DNA of 53,525 nt from an uncultured Eubacteriales bacterium (GCA_934446475.1 CAKSEH010000013.1:1-53525); one strand, 5' to 3'. Positions 38,748 to 46,385 are shown, counted from the first letter of the stretch. Notes: a model not told the origin generated them from the letters alone. Program-made: numbers and translations.

Positions 38748-39275
38748 TTGGCTGAAAACAATGAAGCAAAATGGTATGTAGTTCATACCTATTCAGGCTA
38801 TGAGAACAAGGTTGCAAGCGATCTTGCAACTATGGTTGAGAGCAGAGGTATGCAGGATCTTATACAGGATATCAAAATCCCCACGGAAACTGTTACCGAA
38901 ATTAAGGACGATGTAAAAAAGGAAGTCGTAAGAAAGATTTTCCCCGGCTATGTCATCATAAAAATGATTGTCACTGATGACAGCTGGTATGTAGTCCGCA
39001 ACATCAGGGGATGCACAGGCTTCGTAGGCCCTGCGTCCAAGCCCGTTCCGCTTACCGATGAAGAGGTAGCGTCGCTCGGCGTTGAGAAGCACAGCGTTGA
39101 GGTAGGGTATGCAGTCGGCGATGAAGTAAGCATCATCAGCGGACCGCTTGAGGGTCAAAGCGGCACTGTTAAGTCTATAGACCTTAACAACAACAGCGTT
39201 TGCGTTGCCCTTTCAATTTTCGGAAGAGAAACCCCGGTTGACTTTGAGCTTGACCAGATATCTCTTTCAAAATAA
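38748..39275 (+). CDS. nusG: Transcription termination/antitermination protein NusG
   Basis: A 175-residue protein with an NGN domain (AKWYVVHTYSGYENKVASDLATMV, IFPGYVIIKM, RNIRGCTGFVG) and a KOW domain (GDEVSIISGPLEGQSGTVKSID). It links RNA polymerase to Rho or the leading ribosome and affects pausing. The TTG start (38748) has AAAGGGAGGT upstream. It is in the standard position after secE and before the rplK leader. Length matches the family. Confidence 0.96.
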   Translation: MAENNEAKWYVVHTYSGYENKVASDLATMVESRGMQDLIQDIKIPTETVTEIKDDVKKEVVRKIFPGYVIIKMIVTDDSWYVVRNIRGCTGFVGPASKPVPLTDEEVASLGVEKHSVEVGYAVGDEVSIISGPLEGQSGTVKSIDLNNNSVCVALSIFGRETPVDFELDQISLSK

Positions 39276-39302
39276 TTATTACTGTTAATACGCAGAAATG
39301 CT

Positions 39303-39445
39303 TATTAACTCCGGCGTGTGGGTTCCTGCGGTTTGGATAACCGTCTGCAGGTGAGCGGCCCGTGCGTCACGGTGGGAGGAACGGATAGAGGACCGTTCCG
39401 CCAAGTGTCAGGCTGAAAGGCCTTAAAACACGGTTACCACGAATA
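39303..39445 (+). promoter_or_regulatory. Structured leader RNA upstream of rplK
   Basis: Four consecutive hairpins: CCTGC-GGTT/AACC-GCAGG (39325-39351), CCGTG-CGT-CACGG (39360-39372), GGAACGG/CCGTTCC (39378-39399) and GTGTCAGGC...GCCT...ACAC (39405-39431). The order and strength of the helices imply a selected RNA. In many bacteria L1 represses its rplKA mRNA by binding an rRNA-like structure, and an L10 leader lies before rplJ; this leader has the ACCGTCTGCAGGTGA stretch that resembles the latter, which I could not verify. Confidence 0.6.
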
Positions 39446-39460
39446 ATGGAGGTGCTATAT

Positions 39461-39886
39461 ATGGCTCAGAAAATTACAGGTTATATTAAATTACAGATTC
39501 CGGCAGGAAAAGCCACTCCGGCTCCCCCGGTAGGTCCTGCCCTCGGTCAGCACGGCGTAAACATTATGGAATTTACAAAGGCATTCAACGAAAGAACAAA
39601 GAATGATGCCGGTCTTATAATTCCTGTTGTTATCACCGTTTATGCAGACCGTTCATTCAGCTTCATTACCAAGACTCCCCCTGCAGCCGTTCTTATTAAG
39701 AAGGCTTGCGGTATCGAGTCCGCTTCGGGCACACCTAACAAGCTTAAGGTTGCCAAGATAACAAGCGAGCAGGTAAGGAAGATCGCAGAAACCAAGATGC
39801 CCGACCTTAATGCGGCTTCGGTTGAAAGTGCTATGAGTATGATAGCCGGTACCGCACGCAGTATGGGTATCGAAGTAGTCGATTGA
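39461..39886 (+). CDS. rplK: 50S ribosomal protein L11
   Basis: A 141-residue protein. MAQKITGYIKLQIPAGKATPAPPVGPALGQHGVNIMEFTKAFN is the very conserved N-terminal domain that contacts the GTPase-associated rRNA; the C-terminal part ends in GTARSMGIEV. Start ATG 39461 with GGAGGTG at 39449-39455; the frame opens at 39446. It follows nusG and a structured leader and is co-transcribed with rplA. Confidence 0.96.
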   Translation: MAQKITGYIKLQIPAGKATPAPPVGPALGQHGVNIMEFTKAFNERTKNDAGLIIPVVITVYADRSFSFITKTPPAAVLIKKACGIESASGTPNKLKVAKITSEQVRKIAETKMPDLNAASVESAMSMIAGTARSMGIEVVD

Positions 39887-39939
39887 TTCCCTCTCGTGGG
39901 AGGAAAATTCCGATTTAACCACTTATTGGGAGGTAAATT

Positions 39940-40635
39940 ATGAAACACGGAAAAAAATATAATGAAGGCGCAAAGCTTATCGAAGCAGGTAAGTTTTACG
40001 ATGTTAATGAGGCTGTAGAGGTCGCTGTTAAGACCGGTACCGCCAAGTTTGATGAAACGGTTGAAATTCACGTTCGCCTGGGCGTTGACTCTCGCCACGC
40101 TGACCAGCAGGTAAGAGGCGCAGTTGTTCTTCCGAACGGAACGGGTAAGACCGTAAGAACTCTCGTTATTGCCAAGAACGAAAAGGCAGACGCAGCAAAG
40201 GAAGCAGGAGCTGACTTTGTAGGCGGCGAAGAGATGATAGCTAAGATTCAGAACGAGAACTGGCTTGACTTTGATGTTGTTATAACCACACCCGATATGA
40301 TGGGTATGGTAGGCCGTCTCGGTAAGGTTTTGGGACCGAGAGGTCTTATGCCTACTCCTAAGGCAGGAACCGTTACTCCGGATGTTGCAAGAGCAGTAAC
40401 CGAAGCTAAGGCAGGTAAGATTGAGTACCGTCTTGATAAGACCAATATCATTCACTGCCCGATAGGCAAGGTTTCGTTCGGCGCAGAGAAGCTTCAGGAA
40501 AACCTTGATGCTCTTATGGCTGCCATTGTTAAGGCAAAGCCGGCTGCAACAAAGGGTCAGTACATTAAATCCTGCGTTATAGCTACCACTATGGGCCCCG
40601 GAATAAAGCTTAATGTTGCTAAATTCGGTGCTTAA
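39940..40635 (+). CDS. rplA: 50S ribosomal protein L1
   Basis: A 231-residue ribosomal protein L1. Characteristic parts: KHGKKYNEGAKLIE, VEIHVRLGVDSRHADQQVRGAVVLPNGTGKTVR, TTPDMMGMVGRLGKVLGPRGLMPTPKAGTVTPD and the end ATTMGPGIKLNVAKFG. GGGAGGT precedes ATG 39940. In other bacteria L1 represses its own rplKA operon. No rplJ-rplL follows; a terminator and an unrelated membrane gene do. That separation is unusual compared with the usual rplKAJL order. Confidence 0.96.
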   Translation: MKHGKKYNEGAKLIEAGKFYDVNEAVEVAVKTGTAKFDETVEIHVRLGVDSRHADQQVRGAVVLPNGTGKTVRTLVIAKNEKADAAKEAGADFVGGEEMIAKIQNENWLDFDVVITTPDMMGMVGRLGKVLGPRGLMPTPKAGTVTPDVARAVTEAKAGKIEYRLDKTNIIHCPIGKVSFGAEKLQENLDALMAAIVKAKPAATKGQYIKSCVIATTMGPGIKLNVAKFGA

Positions 40636-40653
40636 TTTAAAATGATAAGAAAA

Positions 40654-40692
40654 AACGGTTTTGTTGCCATTCGGCGGCAAAGCCGTTCTTTT
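40654..40692 (+). terminator. Terminator after rplA
   Basis: A stem of about 15 bp with three G-U pairs (AACGGTTTTGTTGCC / GGCGGCAAAGCCGTT) and a CTTTTTG-type tail after rplA. Confidence 0.75.
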
Positions 40693-40773
40693 GTAAAATA
40701 GGGGGACGAGAGTATAAATAAGGACGATCTATATGTCAAATGGGCGCAAAGAGATGCGGCGTTAAATCGCCCT

Positions 40774-41643
40774 GTGCCTAAAAAACACGGTAACGGCGGA
40801 TTTAAAAAAATAAAAGCCAAATTAACCGCATTGTTCTATGGTAAGTACGGTTCGGTTCTGCGCTCGTTGGCGGCAATCATAATAGGCATAAGTATTGCCT
40901 ATCCGCTGAGACCCACAGCCGAGAACGGCTCGGTCGCCGAAGCTCTCTTTACCGATACTCCGCTTTTCTTCTTTGTTCAGATAATAAGCGGACAGTTTGA
41001 GTTTACATTTTCTTACATATGCAAGTACAGCTTTAACTGTATGCTTTTTATTATGCTCGGAAAGGCTGTCAGCAGGCTCCTTGAAAATAAAAACGCAAGC
41101 AACGAAAGACTTGAAGATATAATTCTTGTGCCGGGGAATATGGCGATGATGTTTGCAATATCAAATGTTCTGGCTCTTCCGCCTATCGATAAATTCTTTT
41201 CCTATGCCTGTGATTTCAGATTGCTTTTTACGGATATCGGAAAATCTATCCGCAGTTCGGACGGCAGCTTTTTAATGAACCTTCTCGGAGTTTTGGAAAT
41301 TGCGGCATTCTTTGTTTTGCTGATTTTTTGGCTTGTTCTGTTTTTCTTTTTGCTTAAATACGGAATAGTCCGCTTTGTAAAAAGTATACTTATAAGCGCC
41401 GTATATGCCCTCGGGTTCAGTTTTATTTTCGGTATGTTTCTGGGCGACCTGCTTGCTCCCGTTTTGAATTTTATTTCAAATCACGACCCCCTCGGCGATA
41501 TCATAGTTGCCTTTTTAATAGTCGTTACAAACGAGCTGCTCGACGGTAAGCTTGACTCAAAAACCGATGAACGGCTCGATAAAATTCCCGAAAAGATCAG
41601 AATGTATAAGGAACGCCGTAAATCAAAACGGGATGTATTTTAA
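40774..41643 (+). CDS. Multi-pass membrane protein of unknown function (start uncertain)
   Basis: About 289 residues from the GTG at 40774. There are five to six hydrophobic segments, including LRSLAAIIIGISIAYPL, FFFVQIISGQFEFTF, NMAMMFAISNVLALPP, IAAFFVLLIFWLVLFFFLL and SILISAVYALGFSFIF, ending in a Lys/Arg-rich tail (RMYKERRKSKRDVF). I recognise no family. No RBS precedes the GTG, while the reading frame stays open upstream with coding character (DDLYVKWAQRDAALNRPVPKKH) to 40702; an ATA at 40714 follows GGGGGACGAG and is a possible true start. TTGTAA/TATAAA at 40691-40718 is a candidate promoter. It has no recognisable operon partner. Confidence 0.7.
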   Translation: MPKKHGNGGFKKIKAKLTALFYGKYGSVLRSLAAIIIGISIAYPLRPTAENGSVAEALFTDTPLFFFVQIISGQFEFTFSYICKYSFNCMLFIMLGKAVSRLLENKNASNERLEDIILVPGNMAMMFAISNVLALPPIDKFFSYACDFRLLFTDIGKSIRSSDGSFLMNLLGVLEIAAFFVLLIFWLVLFFFLLKYGIVRFVKSILISAVYALGFSFIFGMFLGDLLAPVLNFISNHDPLGDIIVAFLIVVTNELLDGKLDSKTDERLDKIPEKIRMYKERRKSKRDVF

Positions 41644-42117
41644 TACGAGGAATATAGCCTTGATTTATATTAAAGCTTAAATTCCCGGTTACAAAGCTTT
41701 CTCAAATTTACAGTCTTTTTTTAATACGAGGAATACGGCTCTGTTTTATATTTAAGCCTTAATTTCCCGGTTATATAGCTTTCTTAAATTTACAGTTTTT
41801 TTAATACGAGGAATATGGCTTTGATTTGTATTAAAGCTTAAATTCCCGGTTATATAGCTTTCTTAAATTTACAGTTTTTTTAATACGAGGAATACGGCTT
41901 TGATTTGTATTAAAGCTTAAATTCCCGGTTATATAGCTTTCTTAAATTTACAGTTTTTTTAATACGAGGAATATGGCTCTGTTTTATATTTAAGCCTTAA
42001 TTCCCCGGTTGCGTAGTTTTGTTAAATTTATAGTTTTTTAATACAAGAAATATAGCTTTGATTTATATTAAAGCTTGAATACCCGGTTATATAGTTTTAT
42101 TAAATTTATAGTTTTTT
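41641..42117. repeat. Tandem repeat array, six units of 79-81 bp
   Basis: Units begin at 41641, 41722, 41802, 41881, 41960 and 42039 with TAATACGAGGAATAT (last: TAATACAAGAAATAT). A typical unit continues with GATTTGTATTAAAGC, TTAAATTCCCGGTTATAT, AGCTTTCTTAAATTTACAG and a T-run. All frames have stops, so it is non-coding. The first unit begins at the stop codon of the membrane protein gene. The central units are most alike and the ends diverge, as in arrays that grow and shrink by slippage or recombination. It is not a CRISPR: there are no unique spacers. Confidence 0.9.
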
Positions 42118-42128
42118 GATATAATAAG

Positions 42129-42166
42129 TAGAGCCTTGTTTTTATTATAAGGCTCTATTGCTTTTT
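42129..42166 (+). terminator. Terminator at the end of the tandem array
   Basis: GAGCCTT/AAGGCTC stem with a 13-nt loop and a TATTGCTTTTT tail directly after the last partial repeat unit. Confidence 0.7.
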
Positions 42167-42338
42167 AGGATCCCTTCTTTTTGTCGTAAGACAAAACAGA
42201 GGTTATTCCCCGTGCTCAGGGAAATGTCTGCGGAGCAATCGGCAAAATTGCTCCCACCAAAGGCTCCCTTCTTTTCAGCGTAGCTGAAACAGAGGGGAGC
42301 TGTCGAGTGAAGCGAGACTGAGGGGTATTCTTTCCTTG
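42166..42338. repeat. Dispersed repeat family C, copy 2
   Basis: Contains GAGGTTATTCCCC, AAATGTCTGCGGAGCA, GGCTCCCTTCTTTT, GAGGGGAGCTGTCGAG and CTGAGGGGTATTC. Same components as positions 1-110 and 43436-43512. The following 160 bp (42339-42499) are AT-rich with nothing recognisable. Confidence 0.7.
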
Positions 42339-42499
42339 TGAATTTATATTTTTTTCGTTTTTTAAGTTACTTATTTTCATTTTTTGGGTTGCTTATTTAA
42401 AATTTAAAAATGGAAATAGAAAGCAATTTTTTCGGTGTTAAAATTTTATGCCTAATCTTTAACATCTTAAGTTTTTGCTTAATTTAAGCCTTTAACAAT

Positions 42500-42626
42500 C
42501 CCTCAGTCATCCGTTCCGTCTGACGTTCTCGCTGCGACTCGGTCACCTCACGGCTTAAGACAGTCCCCCGGACTGTCATTCACTGCCGCTTAAGCCGCCT
42601 TCGGCTACCCTTTACACAAGGGAGCC
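42500..42626. repeat. Dispersed repeat family C, reverse copy 3
   Basis: CCCTCAGTCATCCGTTCC, then CGGTCACCTCACGGCT, GACAGTCCCCCGGACTGTC, CACTGCCGCTTAAGCCGCC, CCCTTTACACAAGGGAGCC. The final 80 bases are almost the same as 43755-43837. Contains two perfect palindromes, GACAGTCCCCCGGACTGTC and GGCTTAAGC. Confidence 0.75.
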
Positions 42627-42643
42627 ATATATTCAATGAAGTT

Positions 42644-43066
42644 TTAATCAATTGCTGCAGTTTTAGTGTTGTCCTGTAAAGAAGTTTGAATTATCTTAAC
42701 TCTGAGCGGTTTGTTATGCTTTTTTGACAACTCAATTGTGGATTTAGTACCATTACTCTTTTTATCCCAAAAGCAAATCACAAAATCAGAGACTTTAACC
42801 ATTTCCGAATTTCTTTTAGGTCCGGCACTCCTGCCGAACTTTTGCCAATCCGGCAAAAACACTTCGCATTTAAAATTGTTTTCTGCTGCATACCGCTCAG
42901 CTAATTTATCTGCCCCATTTGCGCCGCCTGAAACGATAATAATTTGACCCGATTTCCTTATCCTTGATATACACATATCAATATAGCTTTTTGCTGTTTT
43001 ATAATCGTTGAAATTTCTGCACCCGGCTATTAAAACACGAATTACAACAGATTTAGAATCATTCAT
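42644..43066 (-). CDS. DUF2493-like (YpsA/SLOG-fold) protein
   Basis: A 140-residue protein with the start VIRVLIAGCRNFNDY, then IIIVSGGANGADKLAERYAAENN and an aspartate in VSDFVICFWD. It matches the DUF2493 / SLOG family (a Rossmann-like fold that probably binds nucleotide-derived ligands). Such proteins are found on phages and mobile elements and near NAD- or ADP-ribose-related systems. Its particular ligand cannot be read. It is divergent from a ribbon-helix-helix gene (105 bp between), and the two are bracketed by dispersed repeats, suggesting an accessory cassette. The C-terminus is Thr/Asp rich. Confidence 0.8.
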   Translation of the reverse strand: MNDSKSVVIRVLIAGCRNFNDYKTAKSYIDMCISRIRKSGQIIIVSGGANGADKLAERYAAENNFKCEVFLPDWQKFGRSAGPKRNSEMVKVSDFVICFWDKKSNGTKSTIELSKKHNKPLRVKIIQTSLQDNTKTAAID

Positions 43067-43171
43067 ACAAAAATCACCACAAAATCATATTTTATACCAC
43101 TTTGTATGAAAAATCAAGATTAGGTTTTATATTATGGTATAATTACAGCAAACTATAACTTAGGTGATAAT

Positions 43172-43324
43172 ATGAAACCTCTGAAAGAGAGACTCAGTGT
43201 AACTGTTGACAGTGATGTTTTAGCGATAATACGCAACGAGGCAGAAGAAGATGACAGATCGTTGTCGCAATATGTTAACATAATTTTAAAGGAACATATT
43301 AAAACAAAGCATAAAACAAAATGA
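43172..43324 (+). CDS. Ribbon-helix-helix (CopG/Arc-like) small regulator
   Basis: A 50-residue protein too short for most ORF filters: MKPLKERLSVTVDSDVLAIIRNEAEEDDRSLSQYVNIILKEHIKTKHKTK in short form begins with the beta-strand LSVTVDSD, then helix AIIRNEAEED, turn DRSLSQYV and helix IILKEHI. The pattern is that of CopG-type DNA-binding proteins, with two basic tails. TAGGTGAT precedes ATG 43172 and a TATAAT (43138-43143) lies upstream. It probably represses its own promoter or the divergent DUF2493 gene. A toxin partner was not found. Confidence 0.75.
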   Translation: MKPLKERLSVTVDSDVLAIIRNEAEEDDRSLSQYVNIILKEHIKTKHKTK

Positions 43325-43329
43325 AATCA

Positions 43330-43370
43330 AAAATGGCATAATACCGATTTTATCGGTATTATGCCATTTT
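43330..43370. terminator. 19-bp perfect palindromic terminator
   Basis: AAAATGGCATAATACCGAT (43330-43348) with ATCGGTATTATGCCATTTT (43352-43370) and a 3-nt loop. Bidirectional. Confidence 0.85.
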
Positions 43371-43435
43371 GGCAATCAGCTTTGTTTAATTAAAAAACTT
43401 TAATATTAAATATTATCAAACTTAATTGTTAATTT

Positions 43436-43512
43436 CGGCTCCCTTCTTTTGCTTTAGCAAATAGAGGGGAGCTGTCAGCCGTATGGCTGACTGAGGGGTA
43501 TTCCTTCATTGT
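43436..43512. repeat. Dispersed repeat family C, copy 4
   Basis: GGCTCCCTTCTTTTG, AGAGGGGAGCTGTCAGCC, GGCTGACTGAGGGGTATTC. It is the shortest copy. From 43325 to 43898 (570 bp) there is no gene; this copy, a degenerate reverse piece at 43648-43700 (ACCCCTCCGTCAAAGCTTCG, CCCCTTACACAGGG) and copy 6 account for much of it. Confidence 0.7.
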
Positions 43513-43730
43513 GTTTTTATATTTTTAAATTTCAGATTTAATCTTTAATATTTTTAGTTGCAGATTAAATTTTTTAAGAGTTTTATATTTTAAATTCCAC
43601 GATTATTCTTAAAAATTCAAGCTTACTGCTTTGCTTTCGTTTTTAAACAACCCCTCCGTCAAAGCTTCGCTTTGCCACCTCCCCTTACACAGGGCAGGCA
43701 TTTTATTCAATAAGCTTTGCACTAAAAATT

Positions 43731-43837
43731 TGCCACCGTCTCACTGCGGTTCGGTCACCTCACGGCTCTGACAGTCCCCCGGACTGTCATTCACTGCCGC
43801 TTAAGCCGCCTTCGGCTACCCTTTACACAAGGGAGCC
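43731..43837. repeat. Dispersed repeat family C, reverse copy 6
   Basis: Contains CGGTCACCTCACGGCTCTG, ACAGTCCCCCGGACTGTC, TTAAGCCGCCTTCGGC and CCCTTTACACAAGGGAGCC, the same run as the reverse copy at 42500-42626. Confidence 0.75.
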
Positions 43838-43898
43838 GATATTGCTATTCAATAAGCTCTACGCTAAACTGCACTAAACTATACCATACTAAACTACA

Positions 43899-44603
43899 CT
43901 AAACATTTGTCGCCGTTTTGATATGGATATTCGGCTGCACCGAAGTGACGATAAGGGTATCAAGCCTGACTTTAAACGATATGTCAAAATCACCGTAACT
44001 CATAGTATAAATTCTTTCGGTGTCACTTTGATATGACGGTCTTGGGTCCTCTGCGAGACACTCAGTCACGGCTATCCGATCGGTTTCGGGGAGCTTTAAA
44101 ATGAGTTCTTCGGGAAAATCAACCTTAAGGCGGTAATCCTTTGTGAGTTTTGTGTAACCTTCGGCGGCGTCAGGTATGCAGTCCGCATAGGGGATGTAAG
44201 GTTTTATATCATAAATCGGTGTGCCGTCAAGCAGGTCTGCGCCCGAGACCGACAGCACGGCTCCGCAATCCTTTGAATGTTCAATTCCTATAAGCTTTAC
44301 GGCGGAGAGCCCTATATTATTCGGTCTGAACGGCGAACGGCTTGCAAAAACGCCGACCCTCTTATTTCCGCCGAGCCTCGGAGGACGAACCGTCGGCGAC
44401 CAGCCCTCTTTATGTGCAAGTGAAAAATCGAACAGGAGCCATAAGTGGGAAAATCCTTCTATTTCGCTTAAGGCGTTTAAATCCCTGAACTCGGGCTCAA
44501 AAATTATCTTTGAGACAATGCTTGCGGCCTTGCCGCTTTGTCTCGGTATTCCGAACTTTTCCTTAAATCCGTTATGTATATAGGCGATAGGCCTTATTTC
44601 CAT
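43899..44603 (-). CDS. trmO: tRNA (N6-threonylcarbamoyladenosine(37)-N6)-methyltransferase TrmO
   Basis: A 234-residue protein of the TrmO (YaeB/TsaA) family. The N-terminus IRPIAYIHNGFKEKFGIPRQSG and the conserved core VFASRSPFRPNNIGLSAVKL are the signature; the segments LWLLFDFS and DLLDGTPIYDIKPYIPYAD follow. It methylates t6A37 of tRNA-Thr. The C-terminal part matches the family extension. It overlaps maf by ten bases, and they are co-transcribed. Confidence 0.93.
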   Translation of the reverse strand: MEIRPIAYIHNGFKEKFGIPRQSGKAASIVSKIIFEPEFRDLNALSEIEGFSHLWLLFDFSLAHKEGWSPTVRPPRLGGNKRVGVFASRSPFRPNNIGLSAVKLIGIEHSKDCGAVLSVSGADLLDGTPIYDIKPYIPYADCIPDAAEGYTKLTKDYRLKVDFPEELILKLPETDRIAVTECLAEDPRPSYQSDTERIYTMSYGDFDISFKVRLDTLIVTSVQPNIHIKTATNV

Positions 44604-45160
44604 AATTCCTCTATTCCTTTTAAGGTTTTTGCGAGACGGGATACGGGAAGTCCTACAACATTAAAGTAATCGCCGCTTATTTCCTTTACAAGCAGCGCAC
44701 CTTTGCCCTGTATTCCGTATGCCCCGGCTTTATCCATAGGTTCGCCGGTCTCAATATAATTATACACGGTTTTAAGATCAATGTCAAAAAATGTGACTTT
44801 GGTTACGCAGCTGAACGACGTGCATCTGTCATTACGGCATACGGCGCAGCCGGTTATTACTTCGTGTGTCTTGCCCGAAAGGTCAAGGAGCATATTTTTT
44901 GCGTCCTCGGCGTCGATAGGTTTTCCGAGCATTCTGTCGTTTACAAAGACCGCCGTATCGGCGCCTATTACCGTTATATCCGGATTTGCCCGAGCTACCG
45001 ATTTTGCCTTTTTAACCGCAAGATATTCGGGTACAAACAACGGTTCCATACTTGACGGAACAGTTTCGTCAGCATAGGGTGGAAGCACGATAAAATCCGA
45101 TGTTATAAGGTTTAAAAGCTCTTTTCTTCTCGGAGAAGCAGAGGCCAGTATGTATTTCAT
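44594..45160 (-). CDS. maf: Maf-family nucleotide pyrophosphatase
   Basis: A 188-residue protein. The N-terminal SASPRRKELL and the following catalytic stretch with TVIGADTAVF and KPIDAEDAKNMLLDLSGKTHEVITGCAV match Maf house-cleaning pyrophosphatases that hydrolyse non-canonical nucleotides (dTTP/UTP- or m7GTP-type). The end IQGKGALLVKEISGDYFNVVGLPV is also conserved. It overlaps trmO at its 3' end. Between spoVT and this gene is a hairpin (45187-45251). Confidence 0.93.
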   Translation of the reverse strand: MKYILASASPRRKELLNLITSDFIVLPPYADETVPSSMEPLFVPEYLAVKKAKSVARANPDITVIGADTAVFVNDRMLGKPIDAEDAKNMLLDLSGKTHEVITGCAVCRNDRCTSFSCVTKVTFFDIDLKTVYNYIETGEPMDKAGAYGIQGKGALLVKEISGDYFNVVGLPVSRLAKTLKGIEELWK

Positions 45161-45186
45161 ATTTAAAACACCGCCTGTTTTTTATG

Positions 45187-45251
45187 CAGCCGAACCGAGG
45201 ACTGCGTCTGACAGAAAAAATCTTTCCCGTCGGCCGTAGCAGGTTCGGCTG
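45187..45251 (-). terminator. Hairpin between spoVT and maf
   Basis: CAGCCGAACC (45187-45196) pairs with GGTTCGGCTG (45242-45251) around a 45-nt loop. It lies downstream of spoVT and upstream of maf on the minus strand. The long loop is unusual for a simple terminator; it may be an RNA processing site or a weak terminator. Confidence 0.45.
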
Positions 45252-45271
45252 TATTTTTTAAGGTTGTTTTT

Positions 45272-45805
45272 TTATTCCATTTGTTTTGCGAGGAAGCCTG
45301 CGGCAACCTCGGCAAGATTTATATCATTTTCCCGGGCTGTCTGAGCCTGAGGAGTTTCGAGCAAAACCACAGCGCCGGTAACATCTCCCGCAGCTATAAT
45401 GGGAACCGCCGCACAAATTTTGCGGTCAACCCCCTCAAGAGCGGGAATATTCATATCGTTTTCAAGGCAGACGGTCTTGCGGTTTTCCATTATTTGCTCA
45501 AGGGCGGAAGTTACTCTTTTGTCTGCCGTTTCCCGTTTTGAAAGACCGCCCGAGGCTATACAACGTTCCTTATCGCAGATTATAACACCGAGTTTTGTGC
45601 CAGCCGTCAGAGCTTCGGCGTATTCCGAGGAAAAAGACGAAAGCTCGCCTACAGGGGAATATTTTTTAAATATAACCTCACCGCCGGCATTTGTGTAAAT
45701 TTCAAGAGGGTCTCCTTCTCTTATTCTCATTGTGCGGCGTATTTCCTTGGGAATGACTACTCTGCCGAGGTCGTCAATTCTTCTAACGATTCCTGTGGCT
45801 TTCAT
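45272..45805 (-). CDS. spoVT: Stage V sporulation protein T (AbrB-family regulator)
   Basis: A 177-residue regulator. The N-terminal AbrB domain is MKATGIVRRIDDLGRVVIPKEIRRTMRIREGDPLEIY with the usual TGIVRxID and RVVIPKEIR; the rest is a GAF-like domain (VIICDKERCIASGG, AAVPIIAAGDVTGAVVLLE). In Bacillus SpoVT modulates late forespore genes; here it probably acts likewise. The gene is preceded by a consensus sigma-A-like promoter. AAAGGAGA precedes the ATG. Length is normal. It supports a spore-forming origin of the window. Confidence 0.95.
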   Translation of the reverse strand: MKATGIVRRIDDLGRVVIPKEIRRTMRIREGDPLEIYTNAGGEVIFKKYSPVGELSSFSSEYAEALTAGTKLGVIICDKERCIASGGLSKRETADKRVTSALEQIMENRKTVCLENDMNIPALEGVDRKICAAVPIIAAGDVTGAVVLLETPQAQTARENDINLAEVAAGFLAKQME

Positions 45806-45930
45806 ATATTAAAATCTCCTTTTTCAAATCGTGGTGTTATTATTTGTAAGAGAAAATAATATATTCATATTTTTTCGCAGCAACGACTTTGCGGCGGCAA
45901 AGCAGACCTTAAATTCTTCCTTTTCTACTA

Positions 45931-45959
45931 TTATAACATCTATAAACCTTTAATTCAAC
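45931..45959 (-). promoter_or_regulatory. Promoter of spoVT
   Basis: On the minus strand: TTGAAT (45959-45954), 17 bp, TATAAT (45936-45931). A leader of about 125 nt follows. Confidence 0.7.
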
Positions 45960-45991
45960 AAAAATAAGGTCTCAAAAGCCGTAATTTTAAC

Positions 45992-46009
45992 TGTGACATA
46001 GGTTACAAT
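45992..46009 (+). promoter_or_regulatory. Inverted repeat over the -10 of the XRE gene
   Basis: TGTGAC-ATAG-GTTACA (45992-46007), with a TACAAT -10 candidate (46004-46009) overlapping. It is a likely operator for the adjacent XRE regulator. Confidence 0.5.
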
Positions 46010-46030
46010 ACAAATGGACGGTGAAAAAAG

Positions 46031-46345
46031 ATGACAGAAAAGGAGTTCTCTTTGCGATTATCTAAACTCAGGGCAAAAAAAGGATCGTCGGCCCGAGATA
46101 TGAGTTTGTCTATGGGTCAGAATCCCGGATATATAAATAATATTGAAAACGGCAAGTCTATGCCATCCCTTTCGGGGATTCTTTACATTTGCGACTATTT
46201 TAACATCACGCCGAAGGAATTTTTTGATATTGATATTCAAAACCCCTCAAAGTCGAGAGAGCTTTATTCGCTTGCGAAAAATTTAGACGACGATATACTT
46301 GACTGTCTCATTACCATTGTCAAAGCTCTGAACGGGAATGGATGA
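46031..46345 (+). CDS. XRE-family helix-turn-helix regulator
   Basis: A 104-residue cytosolic regulator with an N-terminal helix-turn-helix of the XRE/Cro type: LSKLRAKKGSSARDMSLSMGQNPGYINNIENGKSMPSLSGILYICDYFNITPKEFF. A short acidic dimerisation tail (SRELYSLAKNLDDDILDCLITIVKALNG) follows. The sequence is complete. A GGTGAAAAAAG-type site is before ATG 46031. A gapped inverted repeat covers its -10 box, so autoregulation is probable. Its targets are not visible nearby. It is convergent with trx. Confidence 0.88.
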   Translation: MTEKEFSLRLSKLRAKKGSSARDMSLSMGQNPGYINNIENGKSMPSLSGILYICDYFNITPKEFFDIDIQNPSKSRELYSLAKNLDDDILDCLITIVKALNGNG

Positions 46346-46385
46346 ACTTTCTATCGTAACAGTAGAGTCACAGTTTCAAAAAATA

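Noticed and set aside
39640..40680. 346-codon minus-strand frame across rplK and rplA
   Set aside because: It is antisense of two ribosomal protein genes, with no RBS and a composition typical of a shadow frame.
41641..42117. CRISPR array
   Set aside because: The units are 79-81 bp and contiguous without unique spacers, and no cas genes are present.
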